From Candidatus Altimarinota bacterium (GTDB taxonomy: Bacteria; Patescibacteriota; Gracilibacteria; BD1-5; UBA2023): DNA of 34,615 nucleotides. The stretch is taken from contig JANQGT010000030.1 in assembly GCA_028277205.1 (NCBI GenBank), forward strand, positions 1 through 34,615, written 5' to 3'. Positions 27,617 to 34,615 of this stretch are shown in pieces (the stretch's first letter is position 1; the number at the start of each line of letters is the position of its first letter). The notes below the pieces were generated by a model, which worked only from the letters and a program-made list of their open reading frames with translations, was not told the DNA's origin and did not search any database. The translations under genes and the position numbers were made by a program.

Positions 27617-28300
27617 TTACTCGGAATCAGAAGTGTTAGAACGCTCTTCTCGGCGTTTCAATTCTTCCTCTGCGAGCTCTAGCAGTTGTTTCGCAGGCAT
27701 TTTTTCCAATGACTCCACCCATGGCTCTACAGTATCATAGCGTGTGTTTTTCACATGCGTTCTCTCTCCGTCGCATGCATTCCATACACCGCGATGCGCC
27801 TTTCGCGCTCGATTTTCCGCAGCCTGAAGAATATTATGATACCGTGTCGGTCAATCATAGACATAGTGAAATCCGTATCCATTTTCTATAGCCCTCTCCT
27901 GATACAGCTCGCCGTCTATCCAAACATGGGCAAGATATCGACCGTATTTGTCCTTTCGGGACTGGGTGCGGTCGTATTCGATTCGTACCGACTTTCCGAG
28001 AAGAAGATCCGTCGCAAATGCTGAAGCTTCATCTCAATAGCATTCCTTGTATCCGGTTCGGGTAGTATACGTTTCAGGCGTATCGATTCAGAGTATGCGA
28101 ATAACGTCAAGCGCTCAGTTGCCGCGTATCTTGATAGTGTCGCCGTCGACGACCTGCACGACGGTGTACTCTTGCATACTCCCTTGCTTGAGGACGGACA
28201 CCGCATTTCATCATGCTCGATAGGGAAAACTTGCGCGATCGTATATGGTAATCACGAGAGCGATCATGAAGAGAATGCCAAGTAGATAGAGCTTTTTCAT
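27617..28300 (-). CDS. Thermonuclease-family (SNase-like) nuclease
   Basis: 227 residues over six UGA codons. An N-terminal signal or anchor (KKLYLLGILFMIALVITIY) is followed by a staphylococcal-nuclease domain: YTVVQVVDGDTIKI, VIRILGIDTPET (the R, D and E correspond to the catalytic Arg/Asp/Glu cluster; Gly is UGA), CYGDEASAFATDLLLGKSVRIEYD, DKYGRYLAHVWIDG (second catalytic Arg), GYGFHYVY, AAENRARKAHRGVWNAC. The tail (EKMPAKQLLELAEEELKRREER) is a charged helix. A Ca-dependent exported nuclease is expected, useful for scavenging nucleotides or in DNA transfer. It begins 12 bases after the upstream membrane protein gene, so they are likely co-transcribed. Confidence 0.92.
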
Positions 28301-28312
28301 ATGCTTGAGGCG

Positions 28313-28876
28313 TTATTCGTCGTTTGATTTTTGTTTTCTTCTGTATTCATCGCAAAAATGTGCGACAACGGCGAGATATATGATCAGCAAAGTCAGCAGA
28401 GTCGGCTCCATCATGAGTGCTCCTCAGTAGAGCGATACGTTCAGGAATGCGAACAAGATGAGTGCGAAAAACAGCAGTTGTTCATCGGACTCCCAGAGAA
28501 AGTACTCCCACAGCAGGGATGCGTTTTTTTGCTCTCTTTCCTGTCGTTCTTCCGGACTTTCATCGTCAAAATCCGGTTTTCGCAGTGTGGGAAAATACCC
28601 GGAAGCGAACAGCAGTCATACCAATCCCCCTATGACCTGAGCAACCAGTGCTCGCGTCGTAAACGCCTCGAACATTGATTCTCGCTTCGCTCGATAGCCA
28701 TACCCGCAGTCCTCGCTGAAGTAATCGGGATCCTCCGTCTCGATACACCGCACAAGACACGTGTACCCATTGCAAGAATGGTGTAAAGCGGCGACGACAA
28801 ACGGGAGCGTGAAAAACATGCCGAGTACCGCGAAGAGCGCGTAGTGTGCGTAGAGGAGCTTGATGGGTTTCTGCAT
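28313..28876 (-). CDS. Membrane protein of unknown function
   Basis: 187 residues over two UGA codons (IGGLV-G-LLFAS and SLY-G-GAL). Four membrane helices: LLYAHYALFAVLGMFFTLPFVVAAL, ALVAQVIGGLVGLLFASGYF, LLFFALILFAFLNVSLYGGAL, TLLTLLIIYLAVVAHF. Between helices 1 and 2 is a Cys-rich extracytoplasmic loop (HHSCNGYTCLVRCIETED...DCGYGY); between 2 and 3 a charged cytoplasmic loop (DDESPEERQEREQKN). No family recognised. It sits 9 bases after the ImmA/IrrE gene and 12 bases before the nuclease gene; possible roles include immunity or superinfection exclusion, but that is a guess. Confidence 0.7.
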
Positions 28877-28885
28877 GTCCGATTG

Positions 28886-29293
28886 TTAGCAAAACAATTC
28901 TTGCGAACGTTTTTCCACCTGACGTCTCGGAGCTCCGAATACCCGCTCCAGCACCACGGCATCGCATCCGTATAGTGATACGGCTTCATGAAAGGCGTCT
29001 TTTGGCATGAGGAGTTTTCGGGCGTAGTCGTCGGCACGAATCTCCCTGGGATCCAGAGCGTGTACGTATCGTCCCGAGGACGCCCCGACCTCCCGATGAA
29101 AGTAGTGCCCGAGCTCGTGAGCGATCACCCAGCGCCGCTCTATGAGAGATAATCTCGCATCGACGATGATACGAAATTGATCCCACCAAAAGCACAGTCC
29201 GCGCAGACGAGACAGACATGTTTCATCGATCGTGATGCCGAATTCCCGAGCTACCCGGTACAGATCGACGGGGATGGTATCCTCAAGGATCAT
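28886..29293 (-). CDS. ImmA/IrrE-family metallopeptidase
   Basis: 135 residues, no UGA. The zinc motif is clear: RRWVIAHELGHYFHRE (HExxH), with the third ligand likely in DPREIRADDYARKLLMP, as in ImmA/IrrE. RIIVDARLSLIERRW is the usual strand before it. ImmA cleaves or inactivates an XRE-type repressor in integrative elements; an XRE gene lies 23 bases upstream, the classic pair. It would act as the induction switch of the element. Confidence 0.92.
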   Translation of the reverse strand: MILEDTIPVDLYRVAREFGITIDETCLSRLRGLCFWWDQFRIIVDARLSLIERRWVIAHELGHYFHREVGASSGRYVHALDPREIRADDYARKLLMPKDAFHEAVSLYGCDAVVLERVFGAPRRQVEKRSQELFC

Positions 29294-29316
29294 ATGGGCA
29301 TAAAGAACAACAAGTG

Positions 29317-29763
29317 CTAATCGCCTCTGTGTTTTGGTTTGTCCGATTTTTCTCCGTATTTGTGGCGAATGAAATCGATGGCGAGCTTTATGTCTTCGAT
29401 CGCCTCCTTGTCTGAAATTCCATATTCTCGAGAGAGGGCAACTTCAAAGTCCTCAATGCGTTCGCCGGATGACTCTGCCAATTTTATCCCATGCGAATGC
29501 TCGAGCTCGGCTTTTTTGGCTTCGATGATGAGATTTTCCATCTGCGTCTCGGAAAGACCCATTGCGATACCGATTTTGCGGAATGCTGAAGTATTTCATA
29601 TCGTCCGACCATTCAACATATTCGATATATACTGGTATGATACTCCGATTTTATCAGCGATTTCGACAGCAGTAAGATTCTTTTCTTCTTTCATGCGAGT
29701 GAGTTTCTCAGCAAGAAAGTCGCTGAGAAAACGTTTATCGAAAGACTCGTTTTGTCGAGCCAT
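29317..29763 (-). CDS. XRE-family HTH repressor
   Basis: 148 residues with one UGA (GRTI-G-NTSAFRKI). Residues 15-80 form a Cro/C1-type HTH (LAEKLTRMKEEKNLTAVEIADKIGVSYQYISNMLNGRTIGNTSAFRKIGIAMGL). The remainder is an acidic/basic helical C-terminus (EYGISDKEAIEDIKLAIDFIRHKYGEK). Partner of the downstream ImmA/IrrE peptidase; it probably represses the divergent 29924 gene and itself through the palindrome at 29794-29806. The ORF track shows only the C-terminal half. Confidence 0.92.
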
Positions 29764-29793
29764 ACTAAAGAAATAGTGATGCTAAACTGAAAT

Positions 29794-29806
29794 AATTGTA
29801 CCAATT
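29794..29806. promoter_or_regulatory. Operator-like palindrome at the xre promoter
   Basis: AATTG-TAC-CAATT, a perfect 5-base inverted repeat that overlaps a minus-strand -10 candidate TACAAT (29795-29800), 31 bases from the xre ATG. Confidence 0.55.
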
Positions 29807-29851
29807 TTGAAAAAAAGGCAAGCAGAAAGTGAAAGAAAATCGAATAAAAAC

Positions 29852-29879
29852 TTGAAATCACAACTTACTCGATTATACT
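29852..29879 (+). promoter_or_regulatory. Promoter of the rightward element genes
   Basis: TTGAAA (29852-29857), 16-base spacer, TATACT (29874-29879), 45 bases before ATG 29924. Divergent from xre, as in lysogeny control regions. Confidence 0.65.
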
Positions 29880-29923
29880 TGTTTTCAAATCACAGAAATC
29901 TAAAGCCATTACCTTACGTTATT

Positions 29924-30205
29924 ATGCTTTCGAATACAACTCAATCGCATGTATGAGTGTCGCAGAAAAGAAAAATCCATCTCCTCCTCGAGGAAACCCC
30001 CGGACTCAAGTTTCGTCTCTCGACATACCTCGAACGGTCTCCCTCGAGTATCAGTGGCGTCCTCAAGAAGAACCTCTTCCAATGGCGCATCCGCGAGCAA
30101 TGGACAGACGCCATCAACGACCTCCTCGGCACCGACTACACGATCAATGATCTCTTCTCTCCCGCGACAGATCCCGCGACAGATCCCGAGCCCGCACACT
30201 CCTAA
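29924..30205 (+). CDS. Small DNA-binding-like protein (Cro position)
   Basis: 93 residues from ATG 29924 across one UGA (SHV-G-VSQKRKIH); the track starts it at GTG 29957. IHLLLEETPGLKFRLSTYLERSPSSISGVLKKNLFQWRIREQWTDAINDLLGTDYTINDLF reads like a short HTH: helix, SPSSISGVLK recognition helix, C-terminal helices. The tail has a DPATDP repeat. Its position, opposite an XRE/ImmA pair and ahead of a KilAC gene, is that of a Cro-like regulator. The function is inferred from context. Confidence 0.65.
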
Positions 30206-30215
30206 CTCCTCTCCC

Positions 30216-30551
30216 ATGACCGCGCTCATCACCATCACTCCTCGCGAAGACGGACAGCTCTGGACGACCTCTCTCGGTACCTCGGGTACGTACTCCGTCG
30301 GCGATGTCGCAAGGGTACTCGGTACCGGGCAAAATCGTCTGTTCAAATTTCTGAAAGCACGCGGCATCCTCCGATCCGACCGCACTCCCAGACGGGAATA
30401 TCTGCGCCTCGGATATTTCCGGATCGTGCGCGGCGAATATCAGCGTGCGGACGGCATCGTTTGCGAATACGCGAGGTTACCAAAATTCATCTTGCAAAAA
30501 GAGACCTCTTTCGCTATATTTGTGCTTCTCTCGCGAGAGATTATGATGCAC
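30216..30551 (+). CDS. KilAC-domain antirepressor-like protein, truncated and lacking its own stop
   Basis: Starts 10 bases after the upstream stop. TYSVGDVARVLGTGQNRLFKFLKARGILRSDRTPRREYLRLGYFRIVRG matches the KilA C-terminal domain of phage antirepressors (yt.geiAk.lg.s...ln.fL...gil......p...y...GyF). The N-terminal antirepressor domain is absent and the C-terminal TlvT.KG end is replaced by LPKFILQKETSF..., after the proposed att site TTACCAA. The frame meets UGA at 30552 and, read as Gly, continues in phase through rlmN to 31622, so any product would be a KilAC-RlmN fusion of 468 residues unless translation restarts. Confidence 0.7.
30492..30520 (+). promoter_or_regulatory. rlmN promoter
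   Basis: TTGCAA (30492-30497), 17-base spacer, TATATT (30515-30520), 23 bases before ATG 30543. It lies inside the tail of the KilAC frame, just right of the proposed att site, which supports this being chromosomal DNA. Confidence 0.65.
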
Positions 30552-31622
30552 TGAAACACCACACCAAAGACGAGCATCCACGATGAGGCGGGTATGCGGG
30601 ACATACTCGTATGAGCAGGGGAAAAACCGTACCGTCTCGCGCAGATATACGCCGAGTTTTACAAAAATAACAAGACGGATTTTTCCGAGTATACGACGAT
30701 ACCGCTCTGACTTCGCAGTGCGCTGTCGGAGCATGTGGATACGCAGTCATTGTCCGTCGAGACCATACAAACGTCTGACGACGATCAGACGACCAAAATC
30801 CTTTTTGCTACCACAGACGACAAAAAAATCGAGTCGGTCATCATGCGCCATCTCTCGGGACGCACGACGCTCTGCGTCTCGTGTCAGGCGGGCTGTCCGA
30901 TGGCGTGTGTGTTTTGCGCGACGGGAAAGCTGGGACTCGAAAAAAATCTCTCGGCGTGAGAGATTCTTGATCAGGTGGCATTTGCAAAAGAGGTGCTGCG
31001 CGAGGAGGGACGAGAGCTGCGAAATATCGTCTTTATGGGTATGGGCGAGCCATTTCTAAACTATGCGAATGTATCGTCTGCTATCCGCATCCTGACCGAT
31101 CAGAAAAAATGGGATTTTTCGAGTCGGCGTGTGACGGTGTCCACATGCGGCATCGTCCCGAAAATTCGCGAGATCGCCCGGGATTTTCCGCAGGTGAGCC
31201 TCGCGATATCGCTACATGCGCCGGATGATGAGACGCGTCGCGCCATCATGCCGGTCAATCATACCTATCCCGTCGCCGATCTCATGGATTCACTCGACGA
31301 ATACGTACAGATGACAAACAAGCGCGTGTTTTACGAATACATCATGATCGCGGGGGTGACCGATCGCCTGGAGCTTGCGCCGATGCTTGCCGAGCTTTTG
31401 CGCGGTCGGCTCGCGCATGTGAATTTCATCCCCTACAATCCAGGTGAGGGCATCATGGGACGCGGGCATCGTCCGTCCAGCCGTCTCATCATCGAAAAAT
31501 TTCAGCGGACACTGGAGCGAGCGGGCGTGCCCTCCACAGTGCGCCATACGATGGGTGACGACATCGCGGCGGCATGCGGTCAGCTGGCACGAAAAGAAAC
31601 GATGTCCCGTACTCTCGCATAG
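30543..31622 (+). CDS. rlmN: 23S rRNA (adenine-2503-C2)-methyltransferase RlmN
   Basis: 359 residues over four UGA codons, including one four codons after the start (MMH-G-NTTP). Radical-SAM enzyme that methylates A2503 of 23S rRNA (and A37 of some tRNAs). The CxxxCxxC cluster motif is in [69 protein letters not shown] and the C-terminal catalytic Cys in [12 protein letters not shown] are all present. The N-terminal domain ([18 protein letters not shown]) supports the start at 30543; ATG 30594 is an alternative. It follows the putative element directly and its promoter lies within the junction. Confidence 0.95.
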
Positions 31623-31639
31623 CTACAGAGTGCATGAAA

Positions 31640-31667
31640 TCCTCTCCGACTCCATGGTCGGGGAGGA
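31640..31667 (+). terminator. Hairpin after rlmN
   Basis: TCCTCTCCGAC-6-GTCGGGGAGGA, an 11-base-pair stem with one G-T pair, 17 bases after the rlmN stop. No T-run follows, so termination may be incomplete or factor-dependent. Confidence 0.5.
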
Positions 31668-31708
31668 CTGAAGCATAGGCAAATACATACGTCAGGGGAT
31701 ATTTTTTC

Positions 31709-31747
31709 TTGACTTTAAAATTAGCACGTATACACTGTGAGTGCGAG
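31709..31747 (+). promoter_or_regulatory. groESL promoter with CIRCE-like operator
   Basis: TTGACT (31709-31714), 16-base spacer, TACACT (31731-31736). Overlapping it is TTAGCACGT-N9-GAGTGCGAG (31721-31747), which matches the CIRCE consensus TTAGCACTC-N9-GAGTGCTAA at 7 of 9 bases in each arm with the exact 9-base spacer. HrcA is encoded at 1812. Confidence 0.8.
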
Positions 31748-31775
31748 GTTTTTTATCCATAATTCATGAAAATCC

Positions 31776-32078
31776 ATGCAGATACAGCCTCTCTCCGATC
31801 GCGTCCTCCTGAGGGGAATCGCTCCCGAGAACGTGACTAAAAGCGGTATCGTCCTCCCGTCGAAAGGCAAAGACGACGTGCCGAATATGTACGAAGTCGT
31901 CGCCGTCGGTTCCGGAAAGGAAGTCGACGGAACAATCCGTCCGATAGAGCTCTCGCAGGGTGATAAGGTCCTAGTCGCGAAATACGCGGGCGACGATATC
32001 GAGCTCGACGACGAGTCCGGCACCAAGCAAAAATACAAAATCGTCGGCGCCGAGTATGTACTCGCGAAATTTTCATAG
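31776..32078 (+). CDS. groES: Co-chaperonin GroES
   Basis: 100 residues, no UGA. Lid of the GroEL chamber. IQPLSDRVLLRGIAPENVTKSGIVLPSKGKDD (mobile loop SGIVLP) ... VVAVGSGKEVDG ... LSQGDKVLVAKYAGDDIELD ... YKIVGAEYVLAKF. The length and motifs are standard. First gene of groESL, 31 bases before groEL, under the CIRCE-like operator. Confidence 0.97.
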   Translation: MQIQPLSDRVLLRGIAPENVTKSGIVLPSKGKDDVPNMYEVVAVGSGKEVDGTIRPIELSQGDKVLVAKYAGDDIELDDESGTKQKYKIVGAEYVLAKFS

Positions 32079-32109
32079 TTTTTTCTCTCATTTCTAACTC
32101 CTATACGCT

Positions 32110-33759
32110 ATGGCAAAACAGGTTATTTTTTCAGACGATGCCCGCCTCAAGATGTTTGCGGGTATGGAAACGGTGGCTCGCACCGTCATCGCGACCATCG
32201 GTCCGAAAGGGCGAAACGCCATTTTCAGTAAAGGATACGGTGCTCCGCAAGTGACCAACGACGGAGTGACGATCGCAAAAGAAATCGAGCTCGAGGATAA
32301 AGTCGAGAGCCTCGGAGCCGAGCTCATAAAAGAAGCGGCGACCAAGACAAACGACGCCGCCGGAGACGGTACGTCCACCGCCACGCTTTTGACGTATGCG
32401 ATGGTAAAGGAGGGACTCCGAGAGATCCGCTCCGGTATCAATGCCATAGAGCTCAAAAACGGCATGAAGCGTGCGGGTGCGTTGGTCTCCGACGAGCTCG
32501 CAAGCAATGCCAAGGACATCAACACAAAGGAAGAAATCGCCCAGGTCGCGACGATCTCCGCGCAGGATGCGGAGGTGGGACGGATCATCTCCGAGGCGAT
32601 GGAAAAAGTCGGAAAGGACGGCGTCATCACAGTCGAGGAGGGACAGACATTCGGACTGTCGGTAGAGGTGACAGAGGGAATGAAATTTGACAATGGATAT
32701 GTCTCTCCCTACATGGTGACAGACGCGGAGAAAATGGAAGCACGTCTCGAGGATGCGCATATCCTCATCACGGACAAAAAAGTCTCGTCCATGAAAGACA
32801 TTCTCCCGCTGCTCGAGCAGCTCGCGGCGTCGGGAAAACGCGAGATCGTCATCATCGCCGACGATGTCGAGGGAGATGCGCTTGCGGGCATTATTCTCAA
32901 TAAGCTCAAGGGCGTCCTGAATGTCCTCGCGGTCAAAGCACCGGGATTCGGTGATCGAAAAAAAGAGATGCTGCAGGATATCGCCGTGCTCACCGGAGCG
33001 ACGGTCATCACCGATACGCTCGGCTACAAACTGGAGGATGCGACCATAGAGCACCTCGGTCGCGCGAAGACCGTCGTGGCGAAAAAAGACGCGACGACCA
33101 TCATCGCCGGACAGGGCGACAAAGATATGATCAACCGACGTGTTGCTGAGATCCGCACACAGATCGATCAGACGAAGTCTGACTACGATCGCGAAAAGCT
33201 CGCCGAGCGCCTGGCAAAGCTGGCGGGTGGTATCGCCGTCGTAAAGGTCGGTGCAGCATCCGAAGTCGAAATGAAGGAAAAGAAACTGCGCATCGAGGAC
33301 GCGCTGAATGCGACGAAAGCCGCCGTCGAAGAGGGGATCGTCCCCGGCGGAGGTGTCGCACTGCTGAAAGCTGCCAAGACCCTCGAAGCGGCGGACTATG
33401 AAAACTCCGATCAGCGCATCGGTGCACTCATCGTCGCGCGTGCACTCTCGTATCCGGTGCGACAGATCGCGGAAAATGCCGGCAAGGAGGGAGCGGTCAT
33501 CGTCGATCATATCCTCGCGAGCGCGGATGTAAACTACGGGTACGATGCCGGATCGGATGCATTCGTGGATATGATCCAGACCGGAATCATCGATCCGAAA
33601 AAGGTGGCGCGCGCCGCACTGGAAAACGCCATTTCCATCTCCGGAATGTTTCTGACGACAGAGTCCGTCGTGGTGGAAATCCCCAAAAAGGAAGAGCACT
33701 CGCACGCAGGCGATATGTGAGGTATGGGGGGAATGTGAGGTATGGGCGGAATGTACTAA
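32110..33759 (+). CDS. groEL: Chaperonin GroEL
   Basis: 549 residues. The ORF track stops at 33720, but two UGA codons (33718-33720 and 33736-33738) lie in the C-terminal Gly-Met tail and the true stop is TAA 33757-33759; with UGA as Gly the end reads GDM-GGMGGMGGMGGMY, the normal GroEL tail. ATP-site motifs: IGPKGRNAIF, NDGVTIAKEIEL, DAAGDGTSTATLL, and GGGVALLKA in the equatorial domain; apical domain VEVTEGMKFDNGYVSPYMVTD. The body has no UGA despite dozens of glycines. ATPase ring that folds proteins in the cytoplasm; HrcA-regulated. Confidence 0.98.
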
Positions 33760-33779
33760 ATACCGACTCGTCTCGACTG

Positions 33780-33808
33780 AAAAACAGGATCGCAGGTCCT
33801 GTTTTTTT
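33780..33808 (+). terminator. groESL terminator
   Basis: AAAAACAGGA-7-TCCTGTTTTT with trailing T residues, 20 bases after the groEL stop. Confidence 0.9.
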
Positions 33809-33900
33809 ATGATGAGAATACTATATGGGACCCAGCTGGATAGGGTCTTTCAGGGGTGTATAAAATACTTGATTTATGAAAAATATGTGATGTAATTGAA

Positions 33901-33917
33901 ATAATAAACTTTATTAT
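33901..33917 (+). promoter_or_regulatory. Palindrome before the 33922 gene
   Basis: ATAATAAA-C-TTTATTAT, a perfect 8-base inverted repeat ending 4 bases before the ATG. It could be an operator or an RNA hairpin that covers the start. Confidence 0.5.
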
Positions 33918-33921
33918 CACG

Positions 33922-34551
33922 ATGTTCATGCGCCAGCTCTCACACTCTTACGCTGATTCTTTTTCTAAAAATGCGGGCTGAAATTCAGAAAAACGCTTTA
34001 GACATGAAATCAAATGAGAATATGTATGGTGATGATTTTGATCAAATGCCGCACCACGCGCGCTGGTGATGGGAAGTAACGGCAAACCAAAACGAATGGA
34101 AATATCCGGCTCCGGCTGGAATGTGCGAGTTTCCAATAAAGCAGGACAGCAGCGTCAAATGAGACTCGTACGTACGTACAGATATGACGATGATTGTATC
34201 TGCGTGACCCTAGAAGGTACTGACTGAAAGACGATGGAAATACTCTGACGAGAAATGCCTGATGGAAAAATCGTAGATAAAAACGGCTTTATCGTGACGA
34301 TCACGCAGTGAGATAATCGAGATAAAGATATCGCAAGGGGTGATGTGGCACGCGTCAGAACAGTAAGCGCTGAGCAAGCACGCAAAGTTGTCGATGAACT
34401 CATGGATCGAGTAAATGCATGAAAAATGGCGCTATGAGATGTTGCGAGGCGGGTTGAGCAAATTATCAGAGAATGAAAACCGGGTTCGGGGGAGATTGCC
34501 AGGGCATTTCATCGAAGAATTCAGGGCATGCAGCAAAAAAAAGCAGCGTAG
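33922..34551 (+). CDS. Hypothetical protein rich in UGA codons
   Basis: 209 residues over eleven UGA codons, wholly invisible in the ORF track. It starts MFMRQLSHSYADSFSKNAGG, with GEYVWGGFGS (three UGAs) in the N-terminal part. The middle is beta-like (KRMEISGSGWNVRVSN, MRLVRTYRYDDDCICVTLEG, KIVDKNGFIVTITQGD). The C-terminus is a basic helical region (VSAEQARKVVDELMDRVNAGKMALGDVARRVEQIIREG, AFHRRIQGMQQKKAA). No signal peptide and no family recognised. It is AT-richer than groEL, and the terminator after groEL plus the palindrome point to separate transcription. Confidence 0.7.
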
Positions 34552-34615
34552 AACGCCACTTTTCAAAAGAGAGTATAGAGAGCATATTTTTCTAGTCCAC
34601 CACTTTCGGTGCATA

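Larger units (their letters stand above)
23640..30483. mobile_element. Putative integrative element at tRNA-Glu
   Basis: Bounded by the 3' end of tRNA-Glu and the 5' region of rlmN. The 7-base sequence TTACCAA, the tRNA 3' end plus one base, occurs at 23640-23646 and again at 30477-30483 inside the KilAC frame, a possible attL/attR pair. Cargo: serine recombinase, HTH-PRTase, decayed recombinase, unknown recoded gene, thermonuclease, membrane protein, ImmA/IrrE plus XRE pair, HTH-like and KilAC proteins, i.e. phage/ICE-type content. Base composition drops visibly between 26400 and 27500. The exact ends are inference. Confidence 0.5.

Noticed and set aside
32131-33705. 524-residue minus-strand ORF opposite groEL
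   Set aside because: Pure antisense shadow of GroEL; its composition follows from the groEL codons and it has no recognisable motif.
1-34615. UGA as Trp (code 4) or selenocysteine
   Set aside because: Conserved partners at the UGA sites are Gly, TGG is used for Trp, and UGAs are too many and lack a common downstream stem.
1-34615. CRISPR array or rRNA
   Set aside because: No regularly spaced short repeats and no rRNA-like conserved blocks were seen.
34552-34615. Minus ORF 34432-34614
   Set aside because: Mostly antisense to the UGA-rich gene ending at 34551; the last 64 bases show no supported feature.

Overview
The window reads as chromosome from a UGA-recoding Patescibacteria/CPR lineage (Ca. 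Gracilibacteria, or the related Absconditabacteria/SR1), where UGA means glycine (genetic code 25). The evidence is internal. Nearly every recognisable gene is broken at TGA in the supplied standard-code ORF track, and joining the pieces in frame restores conserved glycines: KNRFG in RadA, HKGYGT in RNase HII, LVGDSPAS in FolD, GFGRKTG in FtsI, EEGLA in the DUF1704 domain, RILGIDTPET in the nuclease and the GGM tail of GroEL. Every gene end I can see is TAA or TAG. I hand-count about 108 in-frame UGA codons. Many gene coordinates below therefore differ from the ORF track, and several genes (2540-2860, 26491-27420, 33922-34551, 16994-19351) are absent from it or shattered in it. Almost no gene has a Shine-Dalgarno sequence.

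Layout. (1) 1-1747, minus: rnhB, a VOC/glyoxalase-fold protein and a secreted coiled-coil protein, transcribed away from hrcA (1812-2510, plus) across a shared palindromic -10 box. (2) 2540-6179, minus: a helicase-less PriA-like protein, the division transpeptidase FtsI and a small protein. (3) 6300-12416: a small secreted protein (plus), then on the minus strand radA, pilT, a cyclic-nucleotide-binding-domain protein and a VirD4/TraG-like ATPase. (4) 12472-15236: a Cys-rich unknown protein, prephenate dehydratase and folD. (5) 15383-19858, plus: an inactive-transglutaminase/7TM membrane protein, then one 785-residue polypeptide fusing a RimK-like ATP-grasp ligase to a DUF1704/MATCAP-type metallopeptidase, then a TrbC/VirB2-like two-TM protein. 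(6) 20062-23454: divergent cell-surface genes, a fibronectin-III protein with an LPDAG anchor-like end and a type IV pilin-like adhesin with six Cys-rich repeats. (7) 23571-30483: a putative integrative element beside tRNA-Glu, carrying a serine recombinase that runs into the tRNA gene, an HTH-phosphoribosyltransferase with twin operators, a decayed second recombinase, an unknown recoded gene, a thermonuclease, a membrane protein, ImmA/IrrE plus XRE regulator, a small HTH-like protein and a truncated KilAC protein. (8) 30543-34551, plus: rlmN, groES-groEL behind a CIRCE-like operator (matching hrcA in region 1) and an unknown UGA-rich gene.

The most promising candidate for an undescribed system is the 15383-19351 locus. 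A presumed amide-forming ligase and a presumed C-terminal-trimming peptidase are fused in one chain, next to a membrane protein of the family that accompanies such ligases elsewhere. The surface genes (six-repeat pilin adhesin, PilT, TraG/TrbC-like proteins, LPDAG protein) fit an epibiont that attaches to other cells, but that is inference.
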